64,000 nt of DNA. Source: Pilaira anomala. Lineage: Eukaryota; Mucoromycota; Mucoromycetes; Mucorales; Mucoraceae. Below the pieces are notes generated by a model, which saw only the letters and a program-made list of their open reading frames with translations, ran no database searches and was not told the origin of the DNA. Below are positions 24,101 to 36,769 of the stretch, one piece after another; the first letter of the stretch is position 1, and every line of letters begins with the position of its first letter. Both the position numbers and the translations under genes were made by a program. The stretch covers positions 62,001 to 126,000 of the forward strand of contig JAIXMQ010000066.1 of the NCBI GenBank assembly GCA_025716855.1, given 5' to 3'.

Positions 24101-27100
24101 AGAAGAAGTGAATATTACTCGAATCCGTCACCTATGGTCTCGTTTCGTTTATTTTAGTACATGGTGGATACCTTCATTTACACTTAAATATATTGGAAAA
24201 ATGAGCCGTGAAGATGTTCAAATGGCATGGCGTGAAAAAGTGACACTGTGTCTCTTAATCTTTACATTTTCAGCTAGTTTGATTTTCTTTATTGTTGGTC
24301 TTGGTCAAATTATCTGTCCCGGTACAAAAGACTTATACTCTGCAGAAGATGTCACAAATCATCAAACAATTAGTGATTATTGGGTGAGTGTGCGTGGCAA
24401 AGTATATGATGTGAGTAAGTTTGTGGCGACAGATCATGGTACAAATGTCTATATGGCAGGAAAATCAAATTTGGATCCTTTGGCTGGTCGTGATTTATCC
24501 TATACTTTTCCGCCACCTTTAACAATTGCTTGTGATGGATTAGTAACCGACCCTGTCGTTACTGTTACTCCAAATGAAACAATTATTCTCGGCCCTTTTG
24601 TTCATTTCTCGGGTCCTCAACAACCAGAAAAAAAACTCGAAAAGTTGCGAGATCCCAACTGGTATACTACTTATTTTGGACCCACAATGAATGGATTTAA
24701 ACAAGGCGATTTAGTAATCCCAATGAAACAAATTAAAGATGATTATACTAGCTGGGGGAGATTGATCGCTTCTATTGATGAAAAAGTGTACGATTTAACT
24801 GATTACATGGCTTCTGCTCGACGATATCCTTCTAATAGTGAAGGTGTACCCAACTTTCATTATCTTGACCCAAAGGTGGAAACTTTATTTACTAAATTTG
24901 GTGGTAAAGATGCTACAGCCGAATGGAACAAATACAGTGCATCTATGGACGAGTTGACAAGATCAAGAAACAAGGCATGTTTAGATAATGTGTTCTACAT
25001 AGGTCGTTTGGATTATCGAGAATCGATTCGATGCACATTTGTCAATTACTTATTACTAAGTTTTGCAGTCATGATGTCTTTAGTCATTTTGGTCAAGTTT
25101 TTAGCTGCATTACAGTTTGGTAGTGCTCCTACACCAGAGGATCATGATAAGTTTGTGATTTGTCAAGTTCCATGTTATACAGAAGATGAAGAATCCTTAC
25201 GAAAGACAATTGATTCATTAACAGCCATGACATACGACGATAAACACAAGTTATTGTTTTTAATTGCTGATGGTATGATTATCGGTAGTGGGAATGATAG
25301 ACCTACGCCTCGTATTTTGTTGGACATTTTAGGTCACAATGAAGATGATGATCCTGAAGCACTTATGTTTAAATCAATTGGTGAAGGATCTAAACAATTG
25401 AATTACGGTAAAGTCTACTCTGGAGTGTATCAATATGAAGGTCATGTTGTACCTTATGTTGTTGTTGTCAAAGTTGGAAAATCAAGTGAACGTGCTAAGC
25501 CTGGTAATCGTGGTAAACGTGATTCTCAAATTATTTGTATGAACTTCTTAAACAAAGTTCATTTTGACTCTGAAATGTCACCTTTGGAATTAGAGATTTA
25601 TTATCATATTAAGCATATCATTGGTATTGATCCTGGATTGTACGAGTATATTTTAATGGTGGATTCTGATACAGAAGTGTATCCTGATGCGCTTAATCGA
25701 CTTATTTCTTGTATGTTACATGACAGTCGGATTATTGGTATTTGTGGTGAAACAGAATTAGGTAACGAAGATAGGTCTTGGACAACTATGATTCAAGTGT
25801 ATGAATATTACATCTCCCATCATCTTGTCAAATCATTCGAATCATTATTTGGTTCCGTCACTTGTTTACCGGGATGTTTTTGTATGTACCGTATTCGTAC
25901 AGCCAGTAAACATCAGCCATTAATTGTATCGCCCAATGTTATTCATGCTTATTCAGATAATCAAGTAGATACACTTCACAAAAAAAACTTGCTTCATTTA
26001 GGTGAAGACCGATACTTGACCACATTAATGATGAAGAACTTTCCTGAATACAAGATGATGTTTACACCTTATGCTAAATGTAGAACTGTAGCTCCAGATG
26101 AATGGCGTGTATTATTATCTCAAAGAAGAAGATGGATTAATTCGACAATCCATAACTTGTTGGAATTACTTTTATTACAAGAATTGTGTGGATTTTGTTG
26201 TCTTTCGATGCGATTTGTGGTCATGACAGATTTGATTGGTACGATTACACTGCCTTCTTCAGTTATTTACCTTATCTATTTGATGTATGAAGTTATTTCT
26301 GGCTCAGGTCCTGTACCTACCATTGCATTAGGTATGCTGGCAGGTGCCTATGGTTTACAGTCCTTGATTTTTATCTTTAAAAGACAGTGGCAGCATATTG
26401 GTTGGATGGTAATCTATATACTTGCAATTCCTATTTTCAGTTTCTTTATTCCAATTTATGCATTTTGGCATTTCGATGATTTCTCATGGGGAAATACTCG
26501 AGTGGTTGTTGGTGACAAAACGAAACAAATTATTGTTACTGATGACGAGAAGTTTGATGATAAAATGATTCCCTTAAAAAAATGGGCAGTGTATGAACAA
26601 GAAATGTGGGAAACCAAAACACTAAGGTCTGAAGCTACAACCACTCATAAATCCGTTGCTCACTCACATGATGATTCGAAGAAGGCAAAATCTGTTGCTT
26701 CTTCTACACATCGCCGTCACAATCACCATCACCATAGACACCATCATTACCATACTCATGAGCAGTCCTATGATACTAAAACATTAAGAAGCCATGCTAG
26801 TGTCATCACCAATAATACAAACACGAATAATACATCTAATAGCAAATATCAATTATTACCGCCTTTAATTTCAAGTTTCTCAGAAGAAGATACATTGGGT
26901 CAATTCTCGGTAGATTTATCTGCTGTATTGAGGCCCAAGGCGGAAGAAGTGGGCCGTTCTACAGCTCTGGCGACAGGCAGTTCCGAATCAAGGACGGTGA
27001 TGCTACCAGAAGATGATGAAATTGAAAGAGAAATTCATAGAATTTTAATTAGTTCCAATCTGATGACGCTTACAAAGAAGCAAGGTATGAAATATATTAT

Positions 27101-27250
27101 TTAATTTATACATATAACAGTTTCTTATTATCTTGTTATTCATTTGTAGTACGAGATCAATTATCATTATTATTTGGTATTGATTTGACCATAAAGAAAG
27201 GATTTATTAACACATCTATTGAACGGTTATTAGAAAAAGATACACAGTAG
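21141..27250 (+). CDS. Chitin synthase with N-terminal myosin-like motor (class V type)
   Basis: Exons 21141-21475, 21550-23970, 24035-27084 and 27150-27250 give 1968 residues. Order: myosin head-like region (about 1-780) with P-loop GMTGSGKS (113-120); Ala/Glu-rich coiled coil (about 809-870); membrane segment near 990-1012; cytochrome-b5-like domain around VRGKVYDVSKF (about 1035); a second b5-like stretch IDEKVYDLTDYM; membrane segment; GT2 chitin synthase catalytic domain with VDSDTEV (about 1460), EDRYLTT (about 1575) and the signature QRRRW (about 1614); C-terminal membrane helices; and a DEK-type C-terminal domain (about 1911-1968), completed only by the last 101-bp exon. It polymerises UDP-GlcNAc into chitin at the plasma membrane of growing hyphae. 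The motor looks degenerate: switch I NxxSSRFGK is replaced by NEDASCLGQ and switch II ends DTTGFQ instead of D-x-x-G-F-E, and a Gly/Asn-rich loop interrupts the head. ATP-driven motility is therefore doubtful. Confidence 0.95.
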
Positions 27251-27583
27251 ACAAATACTTTATACAGCTATTATTATTACTTTTATTATTTATTATTATA
27301 AATCCATGTATTCATTATATATTATAAAACAGAAAAACAGTTAGCATTTCCTTTAGTCATATACATTTAAACAAAATATCAATTGTAATATATTAGCTGA
27401 ATTAAAATACTTAATATTACACTTAAAAAGTATTTCATGCAGGTACTGAAAGCTGATGTATGTCATATTAAATCGCTCTCATGAGATTGATGGTTTGAGA
27501 GCGATGTGTGACTGATTTCGGAAAACTTCATAAAAGTAACCCTTTTTTTCCGCTTAATGAAAAAACACCTTTTGTAAAAAACT
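27251..27583. other. Intergenic region between chitin synthase and GCFC gene
   Basis: AT-rich 3' and 5' flanks. An imperfect inverted repeat AATCGCTCTCATGAGATTGA / TTTGAGAGCGAT (27471-27505) could form a hairpin. No gene seen. Confidence 0.4.
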
Positions 27584-30133
27584 ATGTTTAAAAAAACTTC
27601 ACGTACAAAAAATATTCGTCGAAAAATCGATATAACTGACGAAGAACCTATCGAAGGTAATTTGACAAAAGAATAGCTTATCTTTTTTTGATACAAAGCT
27701 AATTTGTTATTTTGTAGAGGAGGTAGTAATCAAAAAAACACTGACATCGGCTGAGAAAAAGAAGAAAAAGGAAACCAAAAAGTCAGTATTAAGTTTTGGC
27801 GATGAAGAAGAAGGCGACGTAGAAGAATTTCAAGTAAAAAAGACAAAAGCAAGTAGAAGTGTCAAGTTACAACTGCCCGAGTAAGTTCATGTAGCGATCT
27901 AAAGTTAAAAAAAGACTTAACGATTTTTTTATAGTGACTTGAACCCGTTAGAAACCTTGAAAACAGAACAATCGTCAGCTTCCCATTACGATGCAGAATC
28001 TTTACAAAAGCTTCGTGCAGAAACGCCTAGTTTACCTAAATCAGTAAAATCTACCCTTCAGTCTGACGATGCTTTATTACACGAAAAGTTTCCTTCTACT
28101 ATGAATGCAACCATCGATGGCGTTGGTATTCCTGACGCAGGTGCTATTCTTGCAGCTAAAAAGAAAAGAGAACAAATGCGCAAAGGATTTAATATCACTG
28201 AACAAGATGATGGGTTTATATCATTAAACGATACTGAAGAGGATAAATCTGGATCCCGATTAATGAGAGAAGAAGACGATATCGGGGACGATGGAGAGGC
28301 AGAATTTGAAAAATATGTTGGTGATAAAGTCACACTCGATAAAAAAATGGCTAAAACTCAGGAAAAAAAGCGTAGGAAAGGTGTCCGCGAATTGATTAAG
28401 AAAGCTGAAGAGGATAACGGCAATCAATCAGAAGATATGGAGAGATGGGAAGAGGATATGATGAAGTTTGGTGGCGCGAAAACTCTGCCAGTACATCATG
28501 ATCCTTATACTCCTCCTGTTAACTATAGACCCGCTCAAAGTAAATTTATATAGTTCTACTCTTTTATTTAGTAAGAAAAGACTGACACTTCATTATCTTT
28601 TTATTAGTTCCTGACGATTCCAAATTACCAGAGCTTTCCGAAGTCATGAATTCACTTACAATTGCCACACAAGAAGTATCTGACTCGATGAACGATTATA
28701 AGTCTAACTTGGAAGAATCTCTGAAAACAATAGAAAACTCTAGCCGTATCGAAGCTGATTTGATAAACGAAATTAACAAAAGTAGTCAAAGATATAATTA
28801 TTTTCAAGAACTTGCACAATACGTGAACGATTTAGGTGAATTATTAGATGCAAAAGTAATATAAACAAATATGTATAATATATTCTGTACTTACATAGAT
28901 GACAATTTCTAGTTTCCTGATTTAGAAAAACTTGAATTAGAAGTTCACGATATTATTGCTACTAAAACAGAAGTAGCAACAGCACGCAGATATCAAAATA
29001 ATCTTGATGATTTATGTTTGTTTGCCGATATACCAATGTCTCAGCTTGATGAGGATATGGATGAGCCTGAAGTAGATGAGTTCGGTAGAGTTAGAGAACT
29101 ACGTAATTCTGAAGCTGCTCGACAACGTAGAAGAACAGAAAGACGTCAACGTATAGAAAAACAGGCTGATTTTAGCGATTTAACAGGCGAGGAATCTATT
29201 AGAGAACAAGGGTTATGGACTGACGATGATATGGGAGAAGATTATGAAACTCAAAAAGATATTAAATTAGAAACTATCCAAGCTGAAAAGTTAAGTGATT
29301 TAATGTCTGATGTTGGAGATGAATTCAAGTCTCTTCGTACCGTGAAAGATAAATTTGAAGCTTGGAAGTTGGAATATTATGACGATTATCAAAAAGCATA
29401 TGGTAGCCTTAGTTTACCTGGCGCATTCGAATTCTATATTCGATCTGAGCTTCTGTCTTGGGATCCCTTCTCGGTAAATAGCTAATAGTGGTATTTTAGT
29501 CTTTATTAATCTATTATATTTAGAACCCAATGGATTTTGATACTATGCAATGGCATAGCATCCTTTCAGAATATGGTGTCTCAGCAGAACATGAAGATCC
29601 TGATATTGAAATGTTAAATAAAGTTGTAGAGAAGTCAATGATCAAAAAAATTAAAAGTATGTTGGACACTCTAAATGCAGCATCCTCAAAAGAAATGAGA
29701 TACGCAGCTCAAGTAATCGAACAAGTATCTTATTACGTCGATACGCACGAAAAAGCATATATAGTAAATATATAAATTAAATACTCTAAACATAAATGTT
29801 ACTAACTACATTGAAAAGGATCTTGCTGCTAATGTTATAGAAGTAATAGAAAAGCAAATTACTCGCTTTGCAGAAATTATCTCAACTTGTATTCTTAAAT
29901 CCGATCTTCAACCAGAAGCAATTGAAGCGAAGCACCGTTTCTTTTGGAGTCAATGTAAATATTTAAAAACATTATTGGTATGGCGCCGACATTTACCGAA
30001 GTTACAATTGGATCGTTTGGGAGAACTAGTCATGTATAAAATCATTACACCTATGCTCAAACCTGAGTCTTATCCAGCAGACCTTCATCTTCAAAATGAA
30101 GCCGCATTACTATTATCACACTTGAAGAAGTAA
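27584..30133 (+). CDS. GCFC/PAXBP1-like protein (Ntr2-type N-terminus), probable RNA-splicing factor
   Basis: Seven exons (27584-27656, 27718-27880, 27935-28539, 28608-28855, 28913-29473, 29524-29763, 29819-30133) give 734 residues. The N-terminus is basic then acidic (TSAEKKKKKE, FGDEEEGD), followed by the conserved segment IPDAGAILAAKKKREQMRKG, which matches the Ntr2/PAXBP1 family. Residues about 240-310 are coiled coil; the rest (from about LRELRNSEAARQRRRTERR, then ESIREQGLWTDDD to FKSLRTVKDKFEAWK and SWDPF..PMDFDTMQWHSILSEYG) is the GCFC domain. Homologues include animal PAXBP1/GCFC1 and TFIP11 partners; the family acts in the nucleus in spliceosome disassembly or pre-mRNA processing. 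The last exon follows an ACTAAC branch site. Its end lies 56 bp from the end of the convergent Pop7-like gene. Confidence 0.88.
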
Positions 30134-30189
30134 AATAATTCATTTCTCTAGTCATTTTATTATGTACAAAATATGATTTTCTTTTTTCT

Positions 30190-30810
30190 TTACATCCAAC
30201 TTCTACCTCTTCTATTTCTTGAAGGATGATGAATAATTTTTCCAGTCTTTTGTTGTAATGTAGCGAGGCCGTCCTTAGCCTCTAATTTAATATGTATGAT
30301 AGAATTGTTTCTCTTCTGTGTTTCTAAATCCTTATCCTAAACAATTTTATTATTTACATAAATATATATGATGATTTTGTATATTCAATGTTACCATATC
30401 ATCAGGTATAATATCGTCAGTCAAAGTAATTGTTTCTGTAGTTGGCTTCAAAACAACTTGGTTTTCTAAAGCTTCTTGAGCTGCCAACGCCATAGCGGTT
30501 GCTCGAATTACCATGGCACCTAATCCATGAATTGTGACAGACTTGTGGCTAAAAATAAACTCATCTGTTAAGAAACATGACAATCATTGGGAAAAGGTTG
30601 AATGTTTACTTTTCTTTCAACATGAGCCTCGTCACTCGTCTGATAATAGCATTTGTTTTACTTTTACTTGAAATGTAAATATCCGTAGGGATTGTAGCAG
30701 GTCGTTGAGGTGCTCTTTTATGAATTGAACCTAGGCTACGAGTCAATACATTTTGTTACTAGAAGGTAAATATAAGCTCTACCTTGGACGGGTACTCTTT
30801 TTTCTGTCAT
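30190..30810 (-). CDS. Pop7/Rpp20-like Alba protein, RNase P/MRP subunit
   Basis: Four exons on the minus strand (30810-30783, 30730-30610, 30548-30395, 30336-30190) make a 149-residue protein. After a basic lead (IHKRAPQRP) comes DIYISSKSKTNAIIRRVTRL, then VTIHGLGAMVIRATAMALAAQ, a T-ETITLTDDI strand and RNNSIIHIKL, in the order and spacing of Alba-fold Rpp20/Pop7. This protein pairs with Rpp25/Pop6 to bind the P3 arm of RNase P and MRP RNA, for tRNA 5' and rRNA processing in the nucleus. The C-terminus is basic (HHPSRNRRGRS). The first exon is only 28 nt. An in-frame stop just after two weaker acceptors forced the choice of 30730 and 30548 as exon starts. Confidence 0.82.
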
Positions 30811-31092
30811 TTTATATTGCACTGTGAAAAGAGAGAAAGGGACAACACAAATCAAAGTTTTTCACCAGCAAGTCACACAAATCAACGACGAAACTTTTGT
30901 GCTTGATGTTTTAAAATCAAGTATCTCTATTTTTAAAGTTACTGTTATAATTTGTGTATTTTTTAAAATGTAACAACTAAATCATTAAAAAGACAAAGAC
31001 TAACAATACTCTTTACACAGCATTTCTCTCAGTTATTGAAAGGGATATTTATTATATAAAAATATTAGAGGATAAGAAAGCACAACCAAGAT

Positions 31093-34000
31093 CTACCATT
31101 CATAATCAAATCTACTTAAACGATCTGACACTTCATCCATATCTTTTTGAGTCTTTTTACGCATATAAAAAATAGGACAATCGTTATTTGAGCAAATAAC
31201 GTCTTGATGTAATGATTCTTGACAACGCTGGCATTGTGTCCAAAGTCTAGAGAACTTTACTTCGAGATTTTTAGCACTTTCTAATTGATGTTGATAAAGC
31301 TCCGGTAATCTGTCACTACATTGCCTACAAGCTGCAGATTTATCTCCTTTAGGTAATGGAGCTTTACAACCAAGGCATGTCGCAGTCTTCACGGTAAATC
31401 TCATTAGACCACCAATAGCAGGTGTAGCAATATTTACAGCACGTGTATGAGCACCGGATACTATAAAATGGAATGAAAATTAATCACAAATGCTTCCATT
31501 GTTTTGTTTTTCTACGTTACTTACATAAAGTTTCTGCTTTTTCATGTAAGATAGGTTCAAAGATACGAATAAGAGGCTTAGACAATTGATTTTCGAGATA
31601 ATACTTTGTATCAATAGGGATATTATTGTCTAAAACATATAATGGGTCTTCAGATCTATCGTATGCAGGTGTATTATTACCAGCCTTGATAATCACATAG
31701 GCAACACGATCACCAAGAGAAGGTGCAGAACCAGCGTCACGCTTTCTCATACGTTCAGCAAGTTCTACATGAGCTTGTTTGTTAGCATAATCTGATTTAC
31801 TTAATGCCTTTGTAATAACGAGTTGTGATAAATCGACTTTGTTTTGTAATAAATCAGAAATTGTTTGTTTCACAAACACTTGGGCTCCTTCAACATCGCG
31901 ATCAACTAATAACTTATCTAAGCATTTGGAAATAACATTTTGTACAAGACGACAGTTATCACGACGAACAGTCTAGTATAAAAATGAAAAGAGAAGTCAA
32001 TATATGCCGGTAGAAAAGGCACAAAAAAAAAGACGAATCTTACCTCAATACCTTTAGCATCCAACTTATCGTATTTATCTTCTCTTGTCCAATAAAGCCC
32101 AGCATATCTTTTCTTATTAATTAATAAATAGGGAAAATAAACCTTTTCAAAATCAAGATTGATAGGACGAATAAATTTTTTAGTAACTAATTCAGCACCT
32201 TCTCGACCAAGCGCCATAGCTTCTTTTAAATTATCCACACCAAATTTAACCATAACTGAATCGGTATCACCATAAATAACCTTAGCGTCATGCTTATAAC
32301 CATTCTTGATTGTAAAATGTTCTTCAATAGTTTCCTTTGTAATGAAAATCATATCACGGCCATAAGCAGTGACACTAGAAGAGATTTGCAGACAAGGTAA
32401 TTTACCTACTGTAGCACCAGTAAAACCATAAACGGAATTAGCACTGATCTTTAAAGCTAACTGACGACCATCCAATACAGCACGCTTGAAGGGATCTGTT
32501 TCTTTTTTCAAATCGTTCTTGGCTCTTTTACGTGCTGCTAATAAATCACCTAAAATTTCAGGAAGCAAACCTTTACGACGTGTTTGTTTCACAAACATGT
32601 CATTGTTGGGTGTAATTTCATAATCTATGTCTTTTACTAAACCTAATTTTTGCACAATCTCAGGTTTCAATAAAGTGGTGTAACATAAATTATGAGCTTG
32701 CATAATTGAAGGATACAAAGAGGTGAAATCAAGTGTGGAGATAGGAACATCGTAATAACCTCTTTCAGGCTCAATAACAGTAGCACCCTCATAAGGTTCT
32801 TCGTTAATTTCGGATTTAATTACTGGAATAACGAGATCTTGTTCAAGTGCACGACGGTACAATTGAGAAACAACCTTAATTTGTTGACCACGTACCAAGA
32901 TATAATTGAAAGGTACACCAGTGACTCTTGCCATTTCTGTATAATTAAAAAGCAACATAAGCTTATCCATAAGACGTAAAGGCAAAAAGGCATCTTTAAG
33001 ACAATAAACAGCGAGACGTCGACGTGTTTCTTCATTTCCATTTTGCAATTCCGTAATAATTGAATGGTGCACATCTTCTTTTTGTTCACCCAAGAATTCT
33101 GCAGATACCGAGTTAAGAGTGTATGAACGAAGTTTATAATCACGTTGAATAGCTGTTAACAAATCGAGTTGAAGACGGCCTTCAAGGTTGATGGATTTGT
33201 TTTCACGAGTACCAAATGCTTTTGAAGTAAAAACGGTGTTTTTTGCTTCAGTTCTGATACCTATATTTATGTTTATTTATTCATTAGCATGTTCCTTTCG
33301 ATTGTGTTTGAGCGTTTATATCTTTTTATACCCTTTATTCTTCCAAGGAAAGCAAATCTGTTAACATTAAGATGTTTGGCGCGATCCAATAAATAAGGGA
33401 AATCAAAGTTAGTTGTGTTATAACCAATAATGACATCCGGATCAACTTCTCGAACAAAATCACTCCACTTTTGTAACAAATCTGATTCTTCTTCAAATGA
33501 TAATACTTGGGAACCGACAATATGAGCACATGATTTTAAAGTAAACACATTTCTAACAAAAGGTTTCTTATGACCTATACATTAATTGTATTAATATCTA
33601 CTCGGTGTAATTACAGTTAATATCATCCTACCTTGTACTTTAACGACAGAAGCAATTTGAATAACAGGATCTACATTAGGTTCAGGGAAAATACCCTTTC
33701 TACCAGCACATTCAATATCAAAACTCAAAATTCTTAAAGGAGCCATGTCAGACCATTCTCCTTCAGGAACATGACTAATGAATTGGTCGTATCTATTATA
33801 AATTAAGATTAATTATGATGATCAAAACTCAATTCTAAAATAAAATACCTACTTTGTTTTCACTTCATATTGAGCTAAAGAAGAACCATTTTCTTTAAAA
33901 GACCAAGTACCAGCAGGCAATTCAATCCAGTTAGAGCCTGATACTTTACAATCAATCATAAAACGGAGAATATAACTCAAATTGCTTTCGAATGTAGTAT

Positions 34001-34857
34001 CAGATTGACAAGGATAATTTAATCCAGGTATGCTAAGACCATTCTCAATTTTTACTCTACACTTTGATATATCTCTGGGATTCTGTACTGTAATACGGAT
34101 ATAGGGTGATTTTTGGTCGCCGTGATAACCATATATACTTTGTTTCATCATAATCTCTACATTGTTAACAACATTGTTTTGGCCAATTGCAGACTAAATA
34201 AATCTTTTCCGTTTAGGGGATTGATTTTTGTAAATAAATATATAAAGCTTACAATTAATGCTTGTTTTAAAGCAGGAAGATGACTGTGTTGAAATCCAAT
34301 GGGAGCAGGAAAGTAAAAATAAGGAAGAAAATCATTGACGTGACAAACAACACTATTGCCATTCTAAGAGTTGTATTTAATATCAAACCTGGAATATAAA
34401 TGAATTCAAAATACATACCATAGTAACACCATAGAATCGAACTACAGGTTGATTAGCGTTGTAATCCATATATTCATCGATTTCAATTTGTTGAAACACT
34501 TTTTTTTTTACAATGACAAATTCAATTAGGATCTTGTGTATGGACAGTGAAAGAAAGAAATGGCACTTACCGAGTTTATCTTTCGAAGGAACGAGAGTTG
34601 GTGCAGTGTCACGGCCCCATGTAGCTTGTGTATTTTCAACTTTATATATATATGTTTAAGTAAAACACAAATGTCAATAGTAATACTTTTTGTAACTTAC
34701 TTTTAGCATCGACATCCATGTCAGCAGTGATCGATTTCAACTCTTCCTCAAAGGTCGTAGGCGCTGCGGCATTATTGTTATGTCCCGTCTTTCTCTTTTT
34801 CATAGTCGATCCAGGCTGGAAAGGTTGTGATGACACTGTTATATCGTTGTCAGCCAT
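31093..34857 (-). CDS. POL3: DNA polymerase delta catalytic subunit
   Basis: Ten minus-strand exons (34857-34701, 34639-34571, 34498-34419, 34363-34253, 34193-33853, 33792-33632, 33574-33332, 33260-32044, 31972-31525, 31460-31093) give 1064 residues, close to the usual 1090-1110. An early KKRK basic motif may be the nuclear signal. The B-family exonuclease domain has FDIEC (D278/E280) and [14 protein letters not shown]; the polymerase domain has motif [10 protein letters not shown] (about 565), motif [14 protein letters not shown] and motif C YGDTDS (about 716). The C-terminus has two Cys clusters: CysA (CLGC...CRQC), and CysB (CQRC...C-x(5)-C), which in yeast holds a 4Fe-4S cluster and binds the accessory subunits. 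It carries out lagging-strand synthesis with proofreading in nuclear replication. All catalytic carboxylates are present. No defect seen. Confidence 0.97.
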
Positions 34858-36190
34858 TGCTATGTCTAAGGGGGAAAAAAAAATATTTTTATTTTTGGTT
34901 CGTGAAAGAGAAAAACATAAAATAGAAAACGCGACAACGCGATTATTGGAAATTGTCAAAAAATAATTTGTGACACGCGATGCAGACAGACTTTCTCAAT
35001 ATTACTTTAAAGGCATGTCGTTAAAGTTTCCAAAATTATGTATCTTTAAATTTAAAACTTCCTTTGTATTATTTCATGATTCTGGGGACGATACTAAATT
35101 GCCGTAGGATTGGTACTCTCCGTTCCCGACTGCTTCATACAACGGCAGCGCAGTCGATCGAACTTTTATGGAGAAGAAAAGCAACATAGTTGTATAAATA
35201 ATCTTTAGATTTGGAGGCCGTGACTAGTGGATAAAATTTTATGTCTAATAACTTCCCTTGGTAAAGCTAAATTGTTTTTTTTTAAAAAATATCCTAGTTA
35301 TCAATTATTAAGATAAAAATATATGCAGAAATAGATTTTTAAGAAAAAAATGCCTACGTCAAGCACACAGTATATTTGTGATAACATACAAATATTGTTT
35401 ATATTACAGAGCATATAGAAACAGTTTCCAACGAATGGATTTTGAATTATGATAAACTATTTACTCTGGCAAAAGAAGTTTTTTTATAATTTTTTACATA
35501 GAAAAGTGTAAATTTGTCCAACATTAATATGTCGCTTCCGGTTCTTCAGTGTGTACTTCCCGGGCGCTCGTGTACGAGTAATCTCTTCCTATATTTCTTT
35601 TTTTCTATTGTTCTCATTACGCTATACATTTTCTCTTTAAAAAAATATAAATAGTTTTGATCTTCATATAATCTTCTGTTCCATTCCCTTTTATTCTTTG
35701 AATTCTTTTATTTTACATACTTTTTTTTAAAAAAATCAAATGACATGCCATAGTGATAGAAACACAAAAATTTTAATATCACATGAGAGTGAGTATACTA
35801 TAAGCATAAATAACTACAAGTGTATATTATATATTTTTAAAAAAGAAAGGAGATTTATCAAGTAGAATCAAAGGCAGTTATCTTTAATATGAAGATATAC
35901 CAATTATTTTTTAATAAATGATAATAGCGGTAGGAATTATATGATATAGTAAAGTAGCAGTAGTAATAATAAGAGTCGGGGTGGTAGTGGGTTGGGATGT
36001 GTGAATATAAATTATTCTATTTTTTGAAAGAGTGGGGATATTGTTCTATAAAGAAAAAAAAATGTAATGTAAATGTTATATATATATATGGAAGACATTC
36101 AAGGATTATATAATCGAAATAAACGAATGATGATGTCTGTCGAATGGTGTAGAAGGGTATTATGTATAAGAGTAGTGTAACTGTAGAGAT
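34858..36190. other. Intergenic region without genes
   Basis: 1.3 kb of AT-rich DNA between the start of the polymerase gene and the end of the next minus-strand gene. No open frame with protein-like content seen; simple A/T runs only. Confidence 0.5.
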
Positions 36191-36769
36191 TTAAATGCTA
36201 TGGATAAGGCTTTCAGCATATTTTTCTTGACGGTCCATCTTAGTATCGATGGCTTTACCAGTAACCCAAAGGAGACAAGTGACAGCTGTACCAATGTAAA
36301 AGAGAGTGCCATCTTGTAATACGGCGGGAGAAGCTAAGCTTGAAGGCTTCTTATTCTTCTTCTTTCCCTTAACACTTTCATTGGCTGCGTTATTTTCAGA
36401 CCCTTCACTTTCAGCGGAATCTTTACTCTTTGTGGAAGTTTTACCTTCGGAGGAGCCTTTGACTTCGGAGGAGCCTTTACCACCAGCAGTAGCAGCTTTA
36501 TCCTGGTCATCTTCTGTTTCTTCGGTAGCAGTGACAGTTTCAGTAGCTACATGATCTCCCTTAGCACGTTTTTCAAAATAGCCATACACCAATTTGCTCT
36601 CAATATTATCGCTGGTCAACTAAATAACAATATCAGTAATTATTCATTTATGTATATTTATTTTGTTTAAGTTTACCATAATGTTATTGACAGGCTCTGT
36701 TACAGCAACATTAAAAATGGCTACCAAAAGAACCAAAAAAGCAGATGGGATGAGAATAGAACAACGCAT
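36191..36769 (-). CDS. Small secretory-pathway membrane protein, unknown function
   Basis: Exons 36769-36677 and 36619-36191 join in phase 0 to 173 residues. The first exon encodes a signal sequence (IPSAFLVLLVAIFNVAVTEP). It is followed by TSDNIESKLVYGYFEKR, then about 70 residues rich in Lys, Ser, Glu, Gly and Ala with short tandem GSSEVK/GSSEGK units, a KGKKKNKK basic patch, and one membrane helix (LFYIGTAVTCLLWVTGKAI) near the C-terminus with a charged cytosolic end. This predicts an ER or plasma-membrane protein with a disordered domain. No family is recognised. Confidence 0.65.
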